A stretch of DNA of 41,543 bases, taken from the NCBI GenBank assembly GCA_031275175.1, contig JAISPD010000029.1:1-41543 (forward strand), given 5' to 3'. The stretch comes from Mycoplasmataceae bacterium. Its GTDB lineage: Bacteria; Bacillota_I; Bacilli_A; Mycoplasmatales; Mycoplasmoidaceae. This document shows, one piece after another, positions 30,083 through 40,718 of the stretch (its first letter is position 1; the number at the start of each line of letters is the position of its first letter). The position numbers were made by a program, and so were the translations under genes. The notes below the pieces were generated by a model. The model was not told where the DNA came from, searched no databases, and saw only the letters and a program-made list of their open reading frames with translations.

Positions 30083-30295
30083 ATGGCAAATGACACAATT
30101 AAAATGGATGGCATCGTAAAAGAAGTATTCCCCAACAGTACTTACAAAGTAGAGTTGGAGAATAAAATAATTATTAATGCTGTTCTTAGTGGCAAAATGT
30201 GACAACACCACATTCAAATATTAAAGGGAGATAAAGTTACGGTAGAATTAAGCCCTTATGATTTGACTAAGGGTAGAATTACTTATCGAAACTAA
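30083..30295 (+). CDS. infA: Translation initiation factor IF-1
   Basis: 70 aa, the usual length. A one-domain OB-fold protein that binds the A site of the 30S subunit during initiation. The sequence reads [40 protein letters not shown] (Trp by TGA; the usual form is GKMR), [20 protein letters not shown] and [14 protein letters not shown] precedes the start. Last gene of the operon: the usual followers rpmJ, rpsM, rpsK, rpoA and rplQ are not here. Confidence 0.96.
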
Positions 30296-30430
30296 AATCT
30301 ATTTTATAGATCGCTAACTATCGGTTGTTAAAAATTCTTGTTTTCAATAAATTTGTACCCTTTTTAGTGCATTATTTTTTCATTTTTTGGTTGGGTGCTT
30401 GCACACATTTATGAGTATGTTCGAGCGCTT

Positions 30431-30506
30431 GGCAGGAGTGGCAGGACTTGAACCCACAACAAGCGGTTTTGAAGACCGCTGTTCTACCAATTGAACTACA
30501 CTCCTA
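30431..30506 (-). tRNA. trnW: tRNA-Trp (anticodon UCA)
   Basis: 76 nt including an encoded CCA. The acceptor stem is AGGAGTG/CACTCCT with discriminator G. The anticodon stem GCGGT/ACCGC encloses the loop CTTCAAA, so the anticodon is TCA, which reads UGA and, by wobble, UGG. T-arm GTGGG TTCAAGT CCTGC. Length and arm structure exclude tRNA-Sec, which shares this anticodon. Confidence 0.97.
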
Positions 30507-30534
30507 TTTGGTTTAAAAAAGTTATGTATGATAT

Positions 30535-30786
30535 TTATTGCTTTACTTTTAAAGCATTTTCAAATGAATTAATTAAATCACCTAAAGTTTTTAGGTTTGC
30601 TAAATCGTTATCAGGCAAACGAACATTGAGCATTTTTTCAACATTAATAATAATGCTCATTGCGTTTAAAGAATCTACATTAAGTGATTTTAAAGTGGAA
30701 TTAAAAGTATTAGGTTCCAAACTTAGCTGAACATCTACTTTAGCTGCTGCTTCACGAATTACTTCAATAATTTTTTGTCTATTCAT
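30535..30786 (-). CDS. acpP: Acyl carrier protein
   Basis: 83 aa. Carries acyl groups on a phosphopantetheine arm attached to Ser39 in the motif NVDSLNAMS (the usual form is DSLD/N). The helical pattern and the acidic helix after the serine (INVEKMLNVRLPDNDLANLK, TLGDLINSFENAL) fit the family. ATG 30786 is chosen; GGAGG lies 14 nt upstream, an unusually long spacing. In Mollicutes without fatty acid synthesis, ACP probably serves lipid transfer. It is divergent from the GH1 gene's 3' side and lies next to tRNA-Trp. Confidence 0.9.
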   Translation of the reverse strand: MNRQKIIEVIREAAAKVDVQLSLEPNTFNSTLKSLNVDSLNAMSIIINVEKMLNVRLPDNDLANLKTLGDLINSFENALKVKQ

Positions 30787-30821
30787 ATTTTTTAAAATTA
30801 CCTCCAAAAATGATTCTCATA

Positions 30822-30827
30822 TTATAT
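30822..30827 (-). promoter_or_regulatory. -10 box of acpP
   Basis: Perfect TATAAT on the minus strand, 35 nt before the acpP ATG, leaving room for the GGAGG at 30801-30805. No clear -35 element. Confidence 0.5.
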
Positions 30828-30874
30828 TCAAATATACGAGGGGGAAGTTATTTACGAATATTATTGACATTGAT

Positions 30875-32380
30875 TTATGATGTCTTATTATTAATTAATT
30901 TATGTTTTTGTCAATCTTTTATTTCTGTTTTTAGTTCTTGAGTCATTTTTTTTCAGTTTGTGGATAAGTCTAAACCGTTAGTCTGAATTGCTTTACGATA
31001 TCATATGTAACTTAATTTAGGTCTTCTTGTTTTATTTTTATTCTTGAAATTTACACTAACTAAGCCATAATCTTTGCGATAACCTCCGCTAGGAGAAAAA
31101 ATATCACAATAAGTTCAAAGGCTATAGCCGATCAAATTAATTTTTAATTTTCGTGCCTTCATAAATTGTTTAATATGATCTTGAAGATAGATAATTCGTG
31201 ATTTATCTAAAATTAGCGGTTTACTTTTATCATCAAAAACCCCCATCCCATTTTCTAGAATCATAATGGGGATGTTTTTACCATAACGTTGTTGTAATAA
31301 CTTTAAACCAGGGATGATTTGTGATGAATCGATTGTTCAATTTCAATTAGTATATTTGACATTTTGCTTTGGGTAGACCACTTGAAATTTACGGGTAATT
31401 GATGGTTCGCTGGGTTTTTGATAATTTTGCATTGAATACTCATAATCACTAACATAAAATGGACGATAATAATTTCAACCAATAAGCTGTAAACGATATT
31501 TCTTAAGATAAGCTAAATCTGCACTGGATATGTTAAACTTAACATTATTTTCTTTAATAAAATTGTAAAAGCTCTTTGAATAAGTACCCAATAAATATGG
31601 ATCATAAAACAAACCTAAATATCACTCGTTATATGATTGCGCAGCTTTTTGTGAACGTAAATTATTTAGTGGATATGGGATTGGTGGTGACCAATCATGA
31701 GCTATTCCTAAAGTCGCGCTTGTCTTAACAAATTTAGCTTTCTTTGCTTTCATAAATGCTTCATTAGTTGCCGCTGAGGCCATTGCTAAATGATGTACAG
31801 CTTTAACAAACGCTTGAATATTATTGCGTTCAGGTGGGAAGTATGTATCAAGGTATCCAAAAATTGTAAAAGAAGAATTTTCATCGCTGACAAAACAAAT
31901 TTCAAAATATTTACCAAGATATTTAAAAATAGTTTTTGCATATTTTTTAAATCAATTAATACACTTACGATTTTCTCATCCACCCATTTTTTGTGCTCAT
32001 AATGGTGTATCCCAATGAAATAAAACGGGGATAAATCTCACATTATTTTTAATAAATTCTTTAAAAACATTTTGATAAAATTTAACGCCTTCCACGTTAA
32101 TATGAGTAGGATCTTTTGGAAAAATTCTTGCTCAATCAATACAGTAAATTAAGGCATCTAATTTTAAACGATTACAAATTTGTGCATCAATTTTATACTG
32201 ATGATAAAAATCAGCGGCTTCTTCAACGGAATTTATTTCACGTTCTGGCGAATTAGGTGGAGGGATATGAAATCGTCTTTTGGTAAACTCATCCCAGATG
32301 GAATCTTGTCGTTTTCCTAGGTGTCTCCCACCCTCTATTTGAAATGCATTTGTTGTAGCGCAAAAGAGAAATTTCTTCAT
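30875..32380 (-). CDS. GH1 family beta-glycosidase, probably 6-phospho-beta-glucosidase
   Basis: 501 aa, normal GH1 length; joined through many TGA Trp codons. These enzymes cleave beta-glucosides or their 6-phosphates in the cytoplasm after PTS uptake. Landmarks are CATTNAFQIEGG, ALIYCIDWARIFP (usual SISWSRIFP), Glu167 in FVSDEN (usual FNEP; acid/base Glu kept but Asn and Pro changed) and Glu376 in MILENGMG (nucleophile). GYSLWTYCDIFSPSGGYRKD then YGLVSV keeps the Lys and Tyr used for phosphate binding in phospho-glycosidases. No signal peptide. It is divergent from the GH20 gene, sharing an 85-bp gap. TATAAT lies 6 nt before the ATG. The phospho-substrate is inference. Confidence 0.88.
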
Positions 32381-32386
32381 GTTTTC

Positions 32387-32392
32387 ATTATA
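32387..32392 (-). promoter_or_regulatory. -10 box of the GH1 gene (leaderless arrangement)
   Basis: Perfect TATAAT followed by only 6 nt (GAAAAC) and then the ATG at 32380, so the transcript should start at the start codon. The region also serves the divergent GH20 gene. Confidence 0.5.
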
Positions 32393-32465
32393 GATAAATA
32401 AAAATAACTTTTCATTTATGTTAAACGATAATTAATGAAAATTAATAAATATGAAGGAATATCTT

Positions 32466-34448
32466 ATGAATAAATTAAAAATTTTTAAATTACGCAAGCC
32501 AACAAGAGTTGTATCAATGCTATCAATTGGTTGTTTTAGTGGAGTAACAGTTTTATCAAGTTGTGCAGAAACTATCGATTTTAAAACATATGTATTGCCA
32601 ACAGTTAAAATGTTTGCAAATACAGAAAATAAACAATACATTATTAACGATGATACTTCCATATCTTTTAATTTAGAATCAATACCAAGTGGCGTTACAC
32701 CAGAATATCCAGTAAGTGGAGCTAGGAGACAATTAATTAGAGAAATATTTCAAAATATTGCAGGTGAATATTACACTAAGTTGTTACAAACAAACCATGC
32801 GCTAGCAAGTCATCCAAATTTGAAAATAAAAATTGAAAATGCCGCTCATGAAATATCATTTGAGTTTTTATCATCTGATCACTTAGATAGCCTAGACCAA
32901 ATAACTAGTGATAAATATCCTGAAGCTTATCAGATAAACATAAATGATAAAATCCAAGTACGTGCTTTCAATGAATATGGTTGATTGCAAGCTGCTAGGA
33001 CATTGCTACAATTGCAGCTTACTAATGATAAAGGTATCCCATATGGGCAAATAAGTGACTGACCTAAGATACAACAACGAGGTATCGAAATAGACTTTTC
33101 AGGTAGAGGTTATCCGTTAAGTTTTGTAAGCACTTTAGTTAAAACCTTGGCTTGAAATAAATTAAATACAGTCGCTTTGCGTTTTGCAAGCGGGGGGATG
33201 CGTCTAGACTGCAATAAGATTGATGAAGCGCCAAGTAATTGGCAAGGTACAGGCACATGATTTCAAATAAATTGACATGATTATGATACGGTTTTTCCTG
33301 ATGAACCGACATATTTCAATTTGAATCAAAATTATCGTGATGATTCACCTACGTGAAAATGAGATTCAGAATTTAGCGAATTTAGTAATCTATTAAATTT
33401 AGCCTATAAAGAAGGCGTAAAAATTATTCCGGAAGTTAATATTTTTACGCATGCTTGATTTTTGGCTGATTTAACAATTCCAATTAACAATCAAGGTCAA
33501 TATGTTGATGACGGAAAAGGGATTAGTGATCCAAATTTAAGAGAAAAAGATTTTGCGATTTGAGATGACCGCTCAGATGATGAATACCCTTTGGGTAAAC
33601 GTATCCCAGACACACTTGATTTACGAGGGGGAAAAGCTGGTTCAAAAGCAGCAATTGATATGTGCAAAAAATTCTTAAAATATTTTGCACAGCGTTTTAC
33701 TTCAATTGGTAATTATTACAAGCATGCACTTTTATCATTCGGCATTGGGGGGGATGAATACTTAGAAACACTTGACGGTTCTTGAGCTGGGTCTCCCAAT
33801 GTATGAAACTCACAAAGTAAAATAGACATTGTAAAATCTATTTATACATTTAATAAAGAAATGAGTAACACTTTAAACGAAAATGGTATTCAAAAAATTT
33901 TGCAATGATCTGATGCTTTTTTAAAAAAATATAACGATTGACCAGAGGCAACTACTGAAGATTGGAATCAAGTTTTAACAAACAAAGATTATGTCGGCAT
34001 AAAACATTGATGATCAAAATATGGGAATGCTCCAATCAACGATTTTGTGAAGCCGATTGAAACAACTCTTAAAGTTGGTGGTGGGATTAATAAAGTGATT
34101 AATTACAATTCTGATCTACTATATTTTTCAGATGATGATAGTAATACAAGTACAGTTCCAACAGCTCAACAAATATTAGATAACTTTCAACCAGGATTAT
34201 TTGCAGGTAATGCAGGAAACTATTTAGACAATAACGGACTTTATAATGACGAATATCCTGATTGATTAACTGGAGCAATGATGTCAGTTTGATGAGATTA
34301 TGCACCACATGTTTCAACCTTAATTGGTGGTCCTCTTAAAGCTTTTGCACAAAAATGTTGGAATGGAACACAAAATCAAATTTCGTTAGATAAATTTGAT
34401 GATTTAACTAAAAAAATTGGTAGCGCACCATTAATTGATTGAGATTAA
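32466..34448 (+). CDS. GH20 family beta-N-acetylhexosaminidase, lipoprotein
   Basis: 660 aa, joined through many TGA Trp codons. GH20 enzymes release terminal GlcNAc or GalNAc by substrate-assisted catalysis. ATG 32466 is chosen because AAGGA (32454-32458) precedes it; ATG 32451 is less likely. A signal with lipobox VLSSC anchors it outside the membrane. After an N-terminal alpha/beta domain, the barrel starts at RGIEIDFSGRGYPLSFVSTL (usual RGLMLDVSR). The catalytic pair Asp430-Glu431 lies in GIGGDEYLE, and Trp-rich segments KHWWSKYGN and MSVWWDYAPH form the sugar pocket. It ends adjacent to the PTS EIIA stop. With the GH92 protein it would act on host surface glycans. Confidence 0.92.
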
Positions 34449-34460
34449 TTAAGCAATCTC
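34441..34460. terminator. Small inverted repeat across the convergent stops
   Basis: GAGATT and AATCTC around an 8-nt loop spans the stop codons of the GH20 gene and the convergent PTS EIIA gene. A 6-bp stem without a U-run is a weak terminator at best; it is noted because the two genes have no other space between them. Confidence 0.25.
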
Positions 34461-34910
34461 GACTTGATTAATTAATTTGAATAACCGTTCTTTAGAAATT
34501 GCCGACGTTAATTGATTACGGAATTTTTGGTCAACTAATTTTCTAGCAATTGATGAAAGAATTTTGATATGTTGATCACCACTTACATCATCAGGAATTG
34601 CTAATGCAATTGCCACTTTTACAAGTGAATTGTCAATGGAATTTCATTCGATTGGTTCAGTAAATTTAAAAACAAAAACAGCAGCTTTGGAAATTTCTTT
34701 GATTCGTGCATGCGGAATCGCGATACCGTCATTAAAACCAGTGGTGCCTTCTTTTTCACGATGTTTTAATCCTTTATAACATGCTTTAGTATTATTAGAT
34801 ACTTGGTTATCTACAAATTTTTGAGCGATAAATTTAAATGCTTCTTTTTGTGAAGAAGTTGTGACATCTGTATAGATATGATTGAGATTAAATATTTTTT
34901 GATTAATCAT
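34449..34910 (-). CDS. PTS sugar transporter subunit EIIA, fructose/mannitol type
   Basis: 153 aa. It accepts phosphate from HPr on a histidine and passes it to EIIB. His67 in DGIAIPHARI is the expected phosphorylation site; VKVAIALAIPDD and LSSIARKLVDQKFRNQLTSA follow the family pattern. It is the last gene of the operon that begins at 40656: its ATG lies inside the end of the GH38 gene (8-bp overlap). It supplies the A domain missing from the EIIBC protein at 37822-39759. Confidence 0.92.
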
Positions 34911-37560
34911 TACTGTCTTCTAATGCTGTGGTTAAGCGATATGTTCTGATTTCATATTTGTTAATTGTATCTATTTTAACATTTTGTTTCAGCATTTTTT
35001 CTTTTAAATTTAATATATCAACGCCAACCGGTTTACCATCAACATTAGTGAATGTCAATTTAATTGGTTTTTCAGAATTATTGAAACCTCTAATCATTAA
35101 GTTGTCTGTATGTTCCATTTTTTTAATACAAGTAATTGTAAAATCTGGATGATTGATAAATGGTAACTTCACTTTTTTATTAGGATTCAATTTGGTGTGG
35201 AGTGACATAAAGAATTTATCTAAGACATGATATGACTTATCATAATTTTGTGATTGATAATACGTAGTGCGTGTATTATGGTTAATAGCCAAATTTCAAA
35301 CATTTGTGGTTTTTAATGTAGTAAATCAAGCGATCTTAAATGAAAGTGAGGTCAATAATTGTGCATCAGGTGTTTCAACACTAAATTCATCAATTCCGCT
35401 CGCTCGGCCTGGACGATAAATTAAGTCACGTTTACCTAAATAACCAACGCTACGAAACAATGTTAAATAGACATATGTTTTTTTATTTTCATTGCGTGCT
35501 TCAACATTATTTTCGCCACTAGTTAAAAAGCCGCTTTTAAGTTTTATGTTTTGAATATAGGCGAATGATTCATTGGTTCAAATATCAACAGGATACTCAG
35601 CTCATTTTTGTTTTTCTCAAATTGACTTATCCAATTTATCGTAAACTGGATGAGATGATGCACAATATGCATGATTACAATAGATATTGCTTGTTAGAAA
35701 ATTAGCATGTGCCTTGATTAACCAACGAGCATCTTTAATTTTATTATTTAAATGAATATTGATAGAAATGACATCATTATTAGTAATATGGATGTTGAAT
35801 TCTACAGTTTGTTGAATCTTTTCACTATTATGAGCGGCAGGGATTTCATAAGTATTTTGAATTTTAAGATTATGATATTCTTCGCATGAAAATATTTGAT
35901 ATTTAGTGTCAACTATTTTATTAATTTTCCCAGGATGTGTTTTTGATGGTGAAAAATCATAAGAATCTCCGCAATCATGTTCTACATAAATTTCAAACAA
36001 GTTTTCATAAGTTTGATCGAATTTTTTATCCAAAATATTTAATGTACCATCATTATTAATAAAAACTTTTCAACGGTGATTATCAATTTGATTAGCAGAC
36101 TGAAGTTGATAACTGTTCAGTGATGGAACGACTTTAAAACGACTAACACTAAATAATGGTAATTTAGGATTACGAATGAATACTCGATAACTAAAATAAG
36201 ATGAATTATGGGAAGGTCGCTTTCAATAATCAAATTTTAATCGTTGATTAGTTTGAGTATTTATCAAATCAAAATGTTCATATTTAGTAAACAATGTTAA
36301 TTCATAAGAAGTATTATTTTGTTGTTCGTTGATTTGAGGATTAAAAATAATAAACTCTTCATTTTTTAAGCGTAATGTTCTACTAATATTTTTAATTGTT
36401 AAGACAATTAATGAATTGACAAGGTCATTAATTTGTATCAATAAATTTTTAATTTCCGCATTAGTTTTATCAATTACACATCCTCCTAATGAGTCGTGTG
36501 CCTGACATGTGATTAATTTTTTAAGGATGTATTGAATGATTCCATATTTGTAATCGCCACCAATACTATAGAAATATGCAGAGAGTGGTTCCAATTTGTA
36601 AAAAATGTTATATTCTATCGATTTACATAATTGTTTGATGTCAACACGTTGCGATGAAATTGTCCGATGTACACGCGATAAGGCTGGACATAGTAGGTTG
36701 CCATTCATTGTCTCTAAACGAGGATTATGTGCATCAACATTCCGCATAAAATGATCGTAATCTGACAAGATTCATTTATTTTGAGTATCTATTTTGTTAA
36801 GCTCATGAATAAATTCTGGCAAATATTTCATAATAGGAGCTTGGTCTCCTCCTAGCGGAATTAAGATACAATTATTTGTAAAATTTGCTAATCTTTTAAT
36901 TTCATTAAATTGCGTAAAAAATTTTTTATAAAATCATTTGGCTTTTTGTTTAATGTTATTTTTGTTAATCCCATCATAAGGATAAAGTGTTCCCATCGGT
37001 CAATATCCAAAGCGCAAGTTATAGGTTAGTATTTTTGTACCATCAATCCCTTCTCATAATGCTGCTGAAGATTTTTTCATATCTTGAGGATTAATCCCAC
37101 GTCAATAAATTAAATTTTTTAATTCAAACTGTTGGTATATTTGGGGCATTTGTTCATTTTGCCCAAAGGAATCGGGTACATAAGCTAGACGTAAATAATC
37201 AGCATGATAACGATTTGCAGTGTTAATACCAATTAATAGATTTCTAACTAATGATTCAGAAGTTGTATTAAAAAAATCAGGTTGGATGTATCATGGACCG
37301 ACAATTAATTTTTTGCGATTTAAGGTTTCTAAAAAAGCATGACTATTATTAATATCATTTACTAAGAAATAATCATCTATTATTGATGTTTGACCATCAT
37401 AAGTGAAACTAAAAACGTCCCGATTTTTTTGATATAAATCGATGTAATTTCTAATGTTTGCATCTAAAACTACTTCACAATCTTCGCGAGTAAAAAACCA
37501 TTCTTTATCTCAATGTGTATGTGGTACGACATATACACTTCATTTTTTGTTCAATAACAT
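34903..37560 (-). CDS. GH38 family alpha-mannosidase (MngB-like)
   Basis: 885 aa, joined through TGA Trp codons. GH38 enzymes are zinc-dependent retaining alpha-mannosidases. HTHWD (His14, His16, Asp18) binds zinc; Asp130 in AYVPDSFGQNEQ is the likely nucleophile; LGGDQAP and TCQAHDSLGGC are further active-site segments. There is no signal peptide, so it acts in the cytoplasm. AGGGA precedes ATG 37560. It lies between a PTS EIIBC and its EIIA, as in mannosylglycerate operons (mngA-mngB), where the enzyme cleaves the phosphorylated mannosyl product of import. Another mannoside, for example a host glycan piece, is equally possible. Its stop overlaps the EIIA start. Confidence 0.93.
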
Positions 37561-37568
37561 AAAATTCC

Positions 37569-37832
37569 CTATTTTTCTAAAGTTTCAGTCTTATTTTTTT
37601 GTAATTGACGTCTAATTAAAACTACGGTAAATAGACTGAAATAACCAACGAGACCAGTTCCCAATAGAACTCAACCCGAGATTACCATTCATCAATTAAT
37701 AACTGGATCATCAACTTGTGAGCCTACTTGGTATCCTATCATTACAAAGGCAAAACCTAAAACAATTAAAATAACGAAGATAGGAATGAGCACTCCTAAA
37801 AGAATTTTGAATTTTTGACTACTATTTGACAT
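37569..37832 (-). CDS. Small two-helix membrane protein in the PTS operon
   Basis: 87 aa, not recognised. It has two hydrophobic helices (GVLIPIFVILIVLGFAFVMI and, after a short polar loop, WWMVISGWVLLGTGLVGYFS), separated by YQVGSQVDDPVIN and ending in a basic tail (RRQLQKNKTETLEK). Three Trp are encoded by TGA, so it is invisible with the standard code. ATG 37832 lies 11 bp inside the end of the EIIBC gene, and its stop is 8 bp before the GH38 start. Complete integration into the operon argues that it is real. A role with the transporter is possible. Confidence 0.75.
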
Positions 37833-39759
37833 CTTGGTTACCTGTTTTATTTTTATGGTGAATTTTTTGTCAAAGAATTTTATATGGTTTGGTTACCAAT
37901 CGACCAAATTTAGCAAAACGTGAGCCTCATAATTCAAATCATTTTTCAATCGCAGCACCACAACTAATCCAATAATCAATAGCGCCATCTTTTCGTTTCT
38001 TTTTGAATGCTTTCGTAGAAACATTAGCTTTTTGTATAGCTTGTTTTGGGTGTGTAAATGCCAATTTAACATTACTTCATGCAGTTTTATATTGTGATCT
38101 TCGGTGTGTTTTTCATACTGCTAATTGTGTCATCTCTTCTTTGTTAATTTTTCTTCTTAATAATCCAAGACTGATAGCGGCAACAAATGCCCCGCTTCAA
38201 AAACATGCTAACCACACAAATACTCATCAAGCATAATTATTTTGGAATAACTCGGTGTTTCCATAAGTAAATAAACCAAGAGGTCCTGCTACTCCACCTA
38301 CGAATTTCGCACCCAATAATACTGAAACAACACCAGTAGCACCACAACCTAACATACAACAAGGAATTACACGAATAGGGTCAGAAGAAGCAAATGGAAT
38401 TGCCCCTTCTGTAATTCCAAATATACCAGTTGGAAGACAAGTTTTACCCATCGCTCTTTCTTCGCGAGTAAACTTACTCTTAAACATAATTGTAGATAAC
38501 CATAAACCTAGCGGAGGGACACAAATTGCAGCTATCATTCCAGATCAAGGGATGAAATTAGCATCCCACATGCTTAAACCTTGTCCTGTAACATTAGACA
38601 GGGATTGATAAAAAGTAATGGTGGCAAAAATGTTGGCTGTTTTGTTAATTGGCCCACCCATATCAATCGACATCATCATACAAATAATGATGGCAATTAC
38701 GATTGGGAAGGCTAACGATTGTTGTTGCAAAGATTGTAAACCATCAAACATACCAATTACTAATTGAGCGATGATAGCACCGACACAATAACGAATAAAT
38801 ACAGCTACCACAAAGGTAACACAAACAGGAATAATTAAAAATGGAACAATGGATTTCAACATTTTAGGAAACCTTCATGAGCGAATGTATTTAACCAAAT
38901 ATCCAACAATAAATCCTACAATAATTGCACCAATAAATCCAGCACCTGGTTCAATTGGCATCACAATACCACCAGTATCACCTGTATTTATCGTGACGCC
39001 CAATAATTTATTATCATTGATGATTCAACCACAGACTAAAGCTGGGACTAAAGCTGGTTTATCACCAATTGAATAAGCAATGTATGCAGCAAATAGTGGA
39101 ATCATTAATTTAAATCCAGCAATAGCTATATCAGCAATAAAACGCACGAATGGTTTACCACCACTTCAAATCACACCCACTAATGAAAATGTTCCATTCG
39201 CATCCGAATATAAATTTTCATTACCAATAGCATTAGCGATGGCTAATAACAAACCACAAGCAACAATTAAAGGCATCGCTCATGAAATACCTGTCATGAT
39301 ATGCGAAAGTATCCCTTTACCTTTTTTAATGGTAAACATGTTAGATTCTAATGCTGTTTTATTGCTAGATGTTTTCTCTTCACCACCTAATACTTTAGCT
39401 TGGGACAAACTCTTTTGAATTAAAACTTCAGGATCTTTAATAGCAGCGCCTACGCCAGCCATTAAAATTTTTTTACCTTTAAAACGTGAAGTATCAATTT
39501 TTACATCACTTGCGATAACGACTACATCTGCATTGTCAATTTCTTCTTCTGTTAATGGAGTCTCAGCACCACTTGCCCCTTGAGTTTCAATACGGACATC
39601 ATAACCCATTTTCTTACCAGCTAACTTCAAGGAATCTGCCGCCATGTAAGTGTGAGCAATTCCTGCTGCACAAGCAGTAATACCAACAATTTTTTTGGCT
39701 GTATTTTTTTCTTTTGTATTTCCAGATTTTAGAACTTTTTTACTTAATTGCTTTGCCAT
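37822..39759 (-). CDS. PTS sugar transporter subunit EIIBC, fructose family
   Basis: 645 aa. Residues 20-120 are an EIIB domain with phospho-Cys30 in VGITACAAGIAHTYMAADSL. From about 155 a EIIC domain of 8-10 membrane helices contains GGIVMPIEPGAGFIGAIIVG, MSIDMGGPINKTANIFATIT and GIFGITEGAIPFASSDPIRV, as in fructose and mannosylglycerate transporters. The C-terminus is a long basic cytoplasmic tail of ~100 residues (RRSQYKTAWSNVKLAF, KANVSTKAFKKKRKDG), longer than usual for the family. It lacks an A domain, which is encoded separately at 34449-34910. It starts 3 bp after the lipoprotein gene. Confidence 0.94.
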
Positions 39760-39762
39760 ACT

Positions 39763-40656
39763 TTAACTTATTCCATCACATCTTAAATTTGCATGCACAT
39801 AAAAAGCAATTGGTGGAGCTTCCTTAGTATAAGGTTTTGGTGAAAATTTTACCAAATAACTAATTCTGACTATAGAATTTGTTGATTCAATAAACGGAGC
39901 AATAACTGGGTCTCGCGATGTCTGATCGAAAACTTTATCACTAAAAAGGAAACGAGGATCTAAATAATTGCAGTATTCTTTATTGTTAAGAATATAAGAG
40001 GGGGTTTGATTATTTTTAATTTCATAAGGAGTTCCGGGATAACTACTATTTTTTTGGAATGCTTGGTTATCAGCATCACTTTGTAAACATTTAAATATTT
40101 TATACGGTTCGTGATCAACTGGATCTGCTCCAATCGCAGAAGATGCTGAGTCTTCAAAAACTCATCCTTGATCAGGCGACTGGTTTGGGAAAGCAGCATA
40201 AAGATTGACTAAATGTACACTAAAATAATCTTCTCTGAATTGATCAAATCCTGCAATCGCTTGAATTTGAGGATCATCAGTTCCAATTAAACTTTTATGT
40301 TCTTTAATATTGTTATTAATGTATGTTTTTAAAGGTGCAGTAATTTGTTCTTCTCAATCTTGAGCATCGGCTGAAACTACATTTTTATATTTAGGAGATT
40401 CAATATCATTTCAATATTGTATGTCATCGCCACTAGGTGAATATTTGGCAAATTCACCAATATTTCCAACATTCACGATATGAGAATCCGTTTCGGTTGA
40501 ACTATATGCCTCTTGTTGATAGACGCTTAATATTTGAGAAATAATTTTTGGTGACAAACCGTTTTCTGAACATGAAGAGATGCTAATAGCGAATGATGAG
40601 CCAATTAAACCAAGTCCTAAAACTAATCCGATTATTTTAAATGAGTTTAACTTCAT
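39763..40656 (-). CDS. Lipoprotein of unknown function, first gene of the PTS-GH38 operon
   Basis: 297 aa. MKLNSFKIIGLVLGLGLIG followed by SSFAISISSC gives a signal peptide and lipobox (ISSC); the mature part is surface-exposed and acidic, with no recognised domain. Visible segments include KYSPSGDDIQYWNDIESPKY and CNYLDPRFLFSDKVF. ATG 40656 is chosen as the start of the hydrophobic signal. There is no Shine-Dalgarno, but TATAAT lies 6 nt upstream. Three bp separate it from the EIIBC gene. A role in binding the sugar ligand for the transporter is inference from position. Confidence 0.8.
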
Positions 40657-40662
40657 GGAAAT

Positions 40663-40668
40663 ATTATA
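40663..40668 (-). promoter_or_regulatory. -10 box of the lipoprotein-PTS-GH38 operon (leaderless arrangement)
   Basis: Perfect TATAAT followed by 6 nt (ATTTCC) and ATG 40656. No other promoter is visible up to 34449, so the five genes probably share this one. Confidence 0.5.
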
Positions 40669-40718
40669 ATCAAAAATCATTAGATATAACTGATCTAAAA
40701 GCAACTATTCACTGAGCG

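Noticed and set aside
30298-30312. Terminator after infA
   Set aside because: A 6-bp stem of A/T pairs (ATCTAT/ATAGAT) with a 3-nt loop and no U-run is too weak to call.
30431-30506. tRNA-Sec, because the anticodon is UCA
   Set aside because: The gene has normal tRNA length and no long variable arm, and the genome uses TGA as a frequent Trp codon.
39080-39418. Plus-strand reading frames opposite the PTS EIIBC gene (also 38849-39076)
   Set aside because: They are antisense to conserved EIIC helices, with hydrophobic mirror composition and no start signals.
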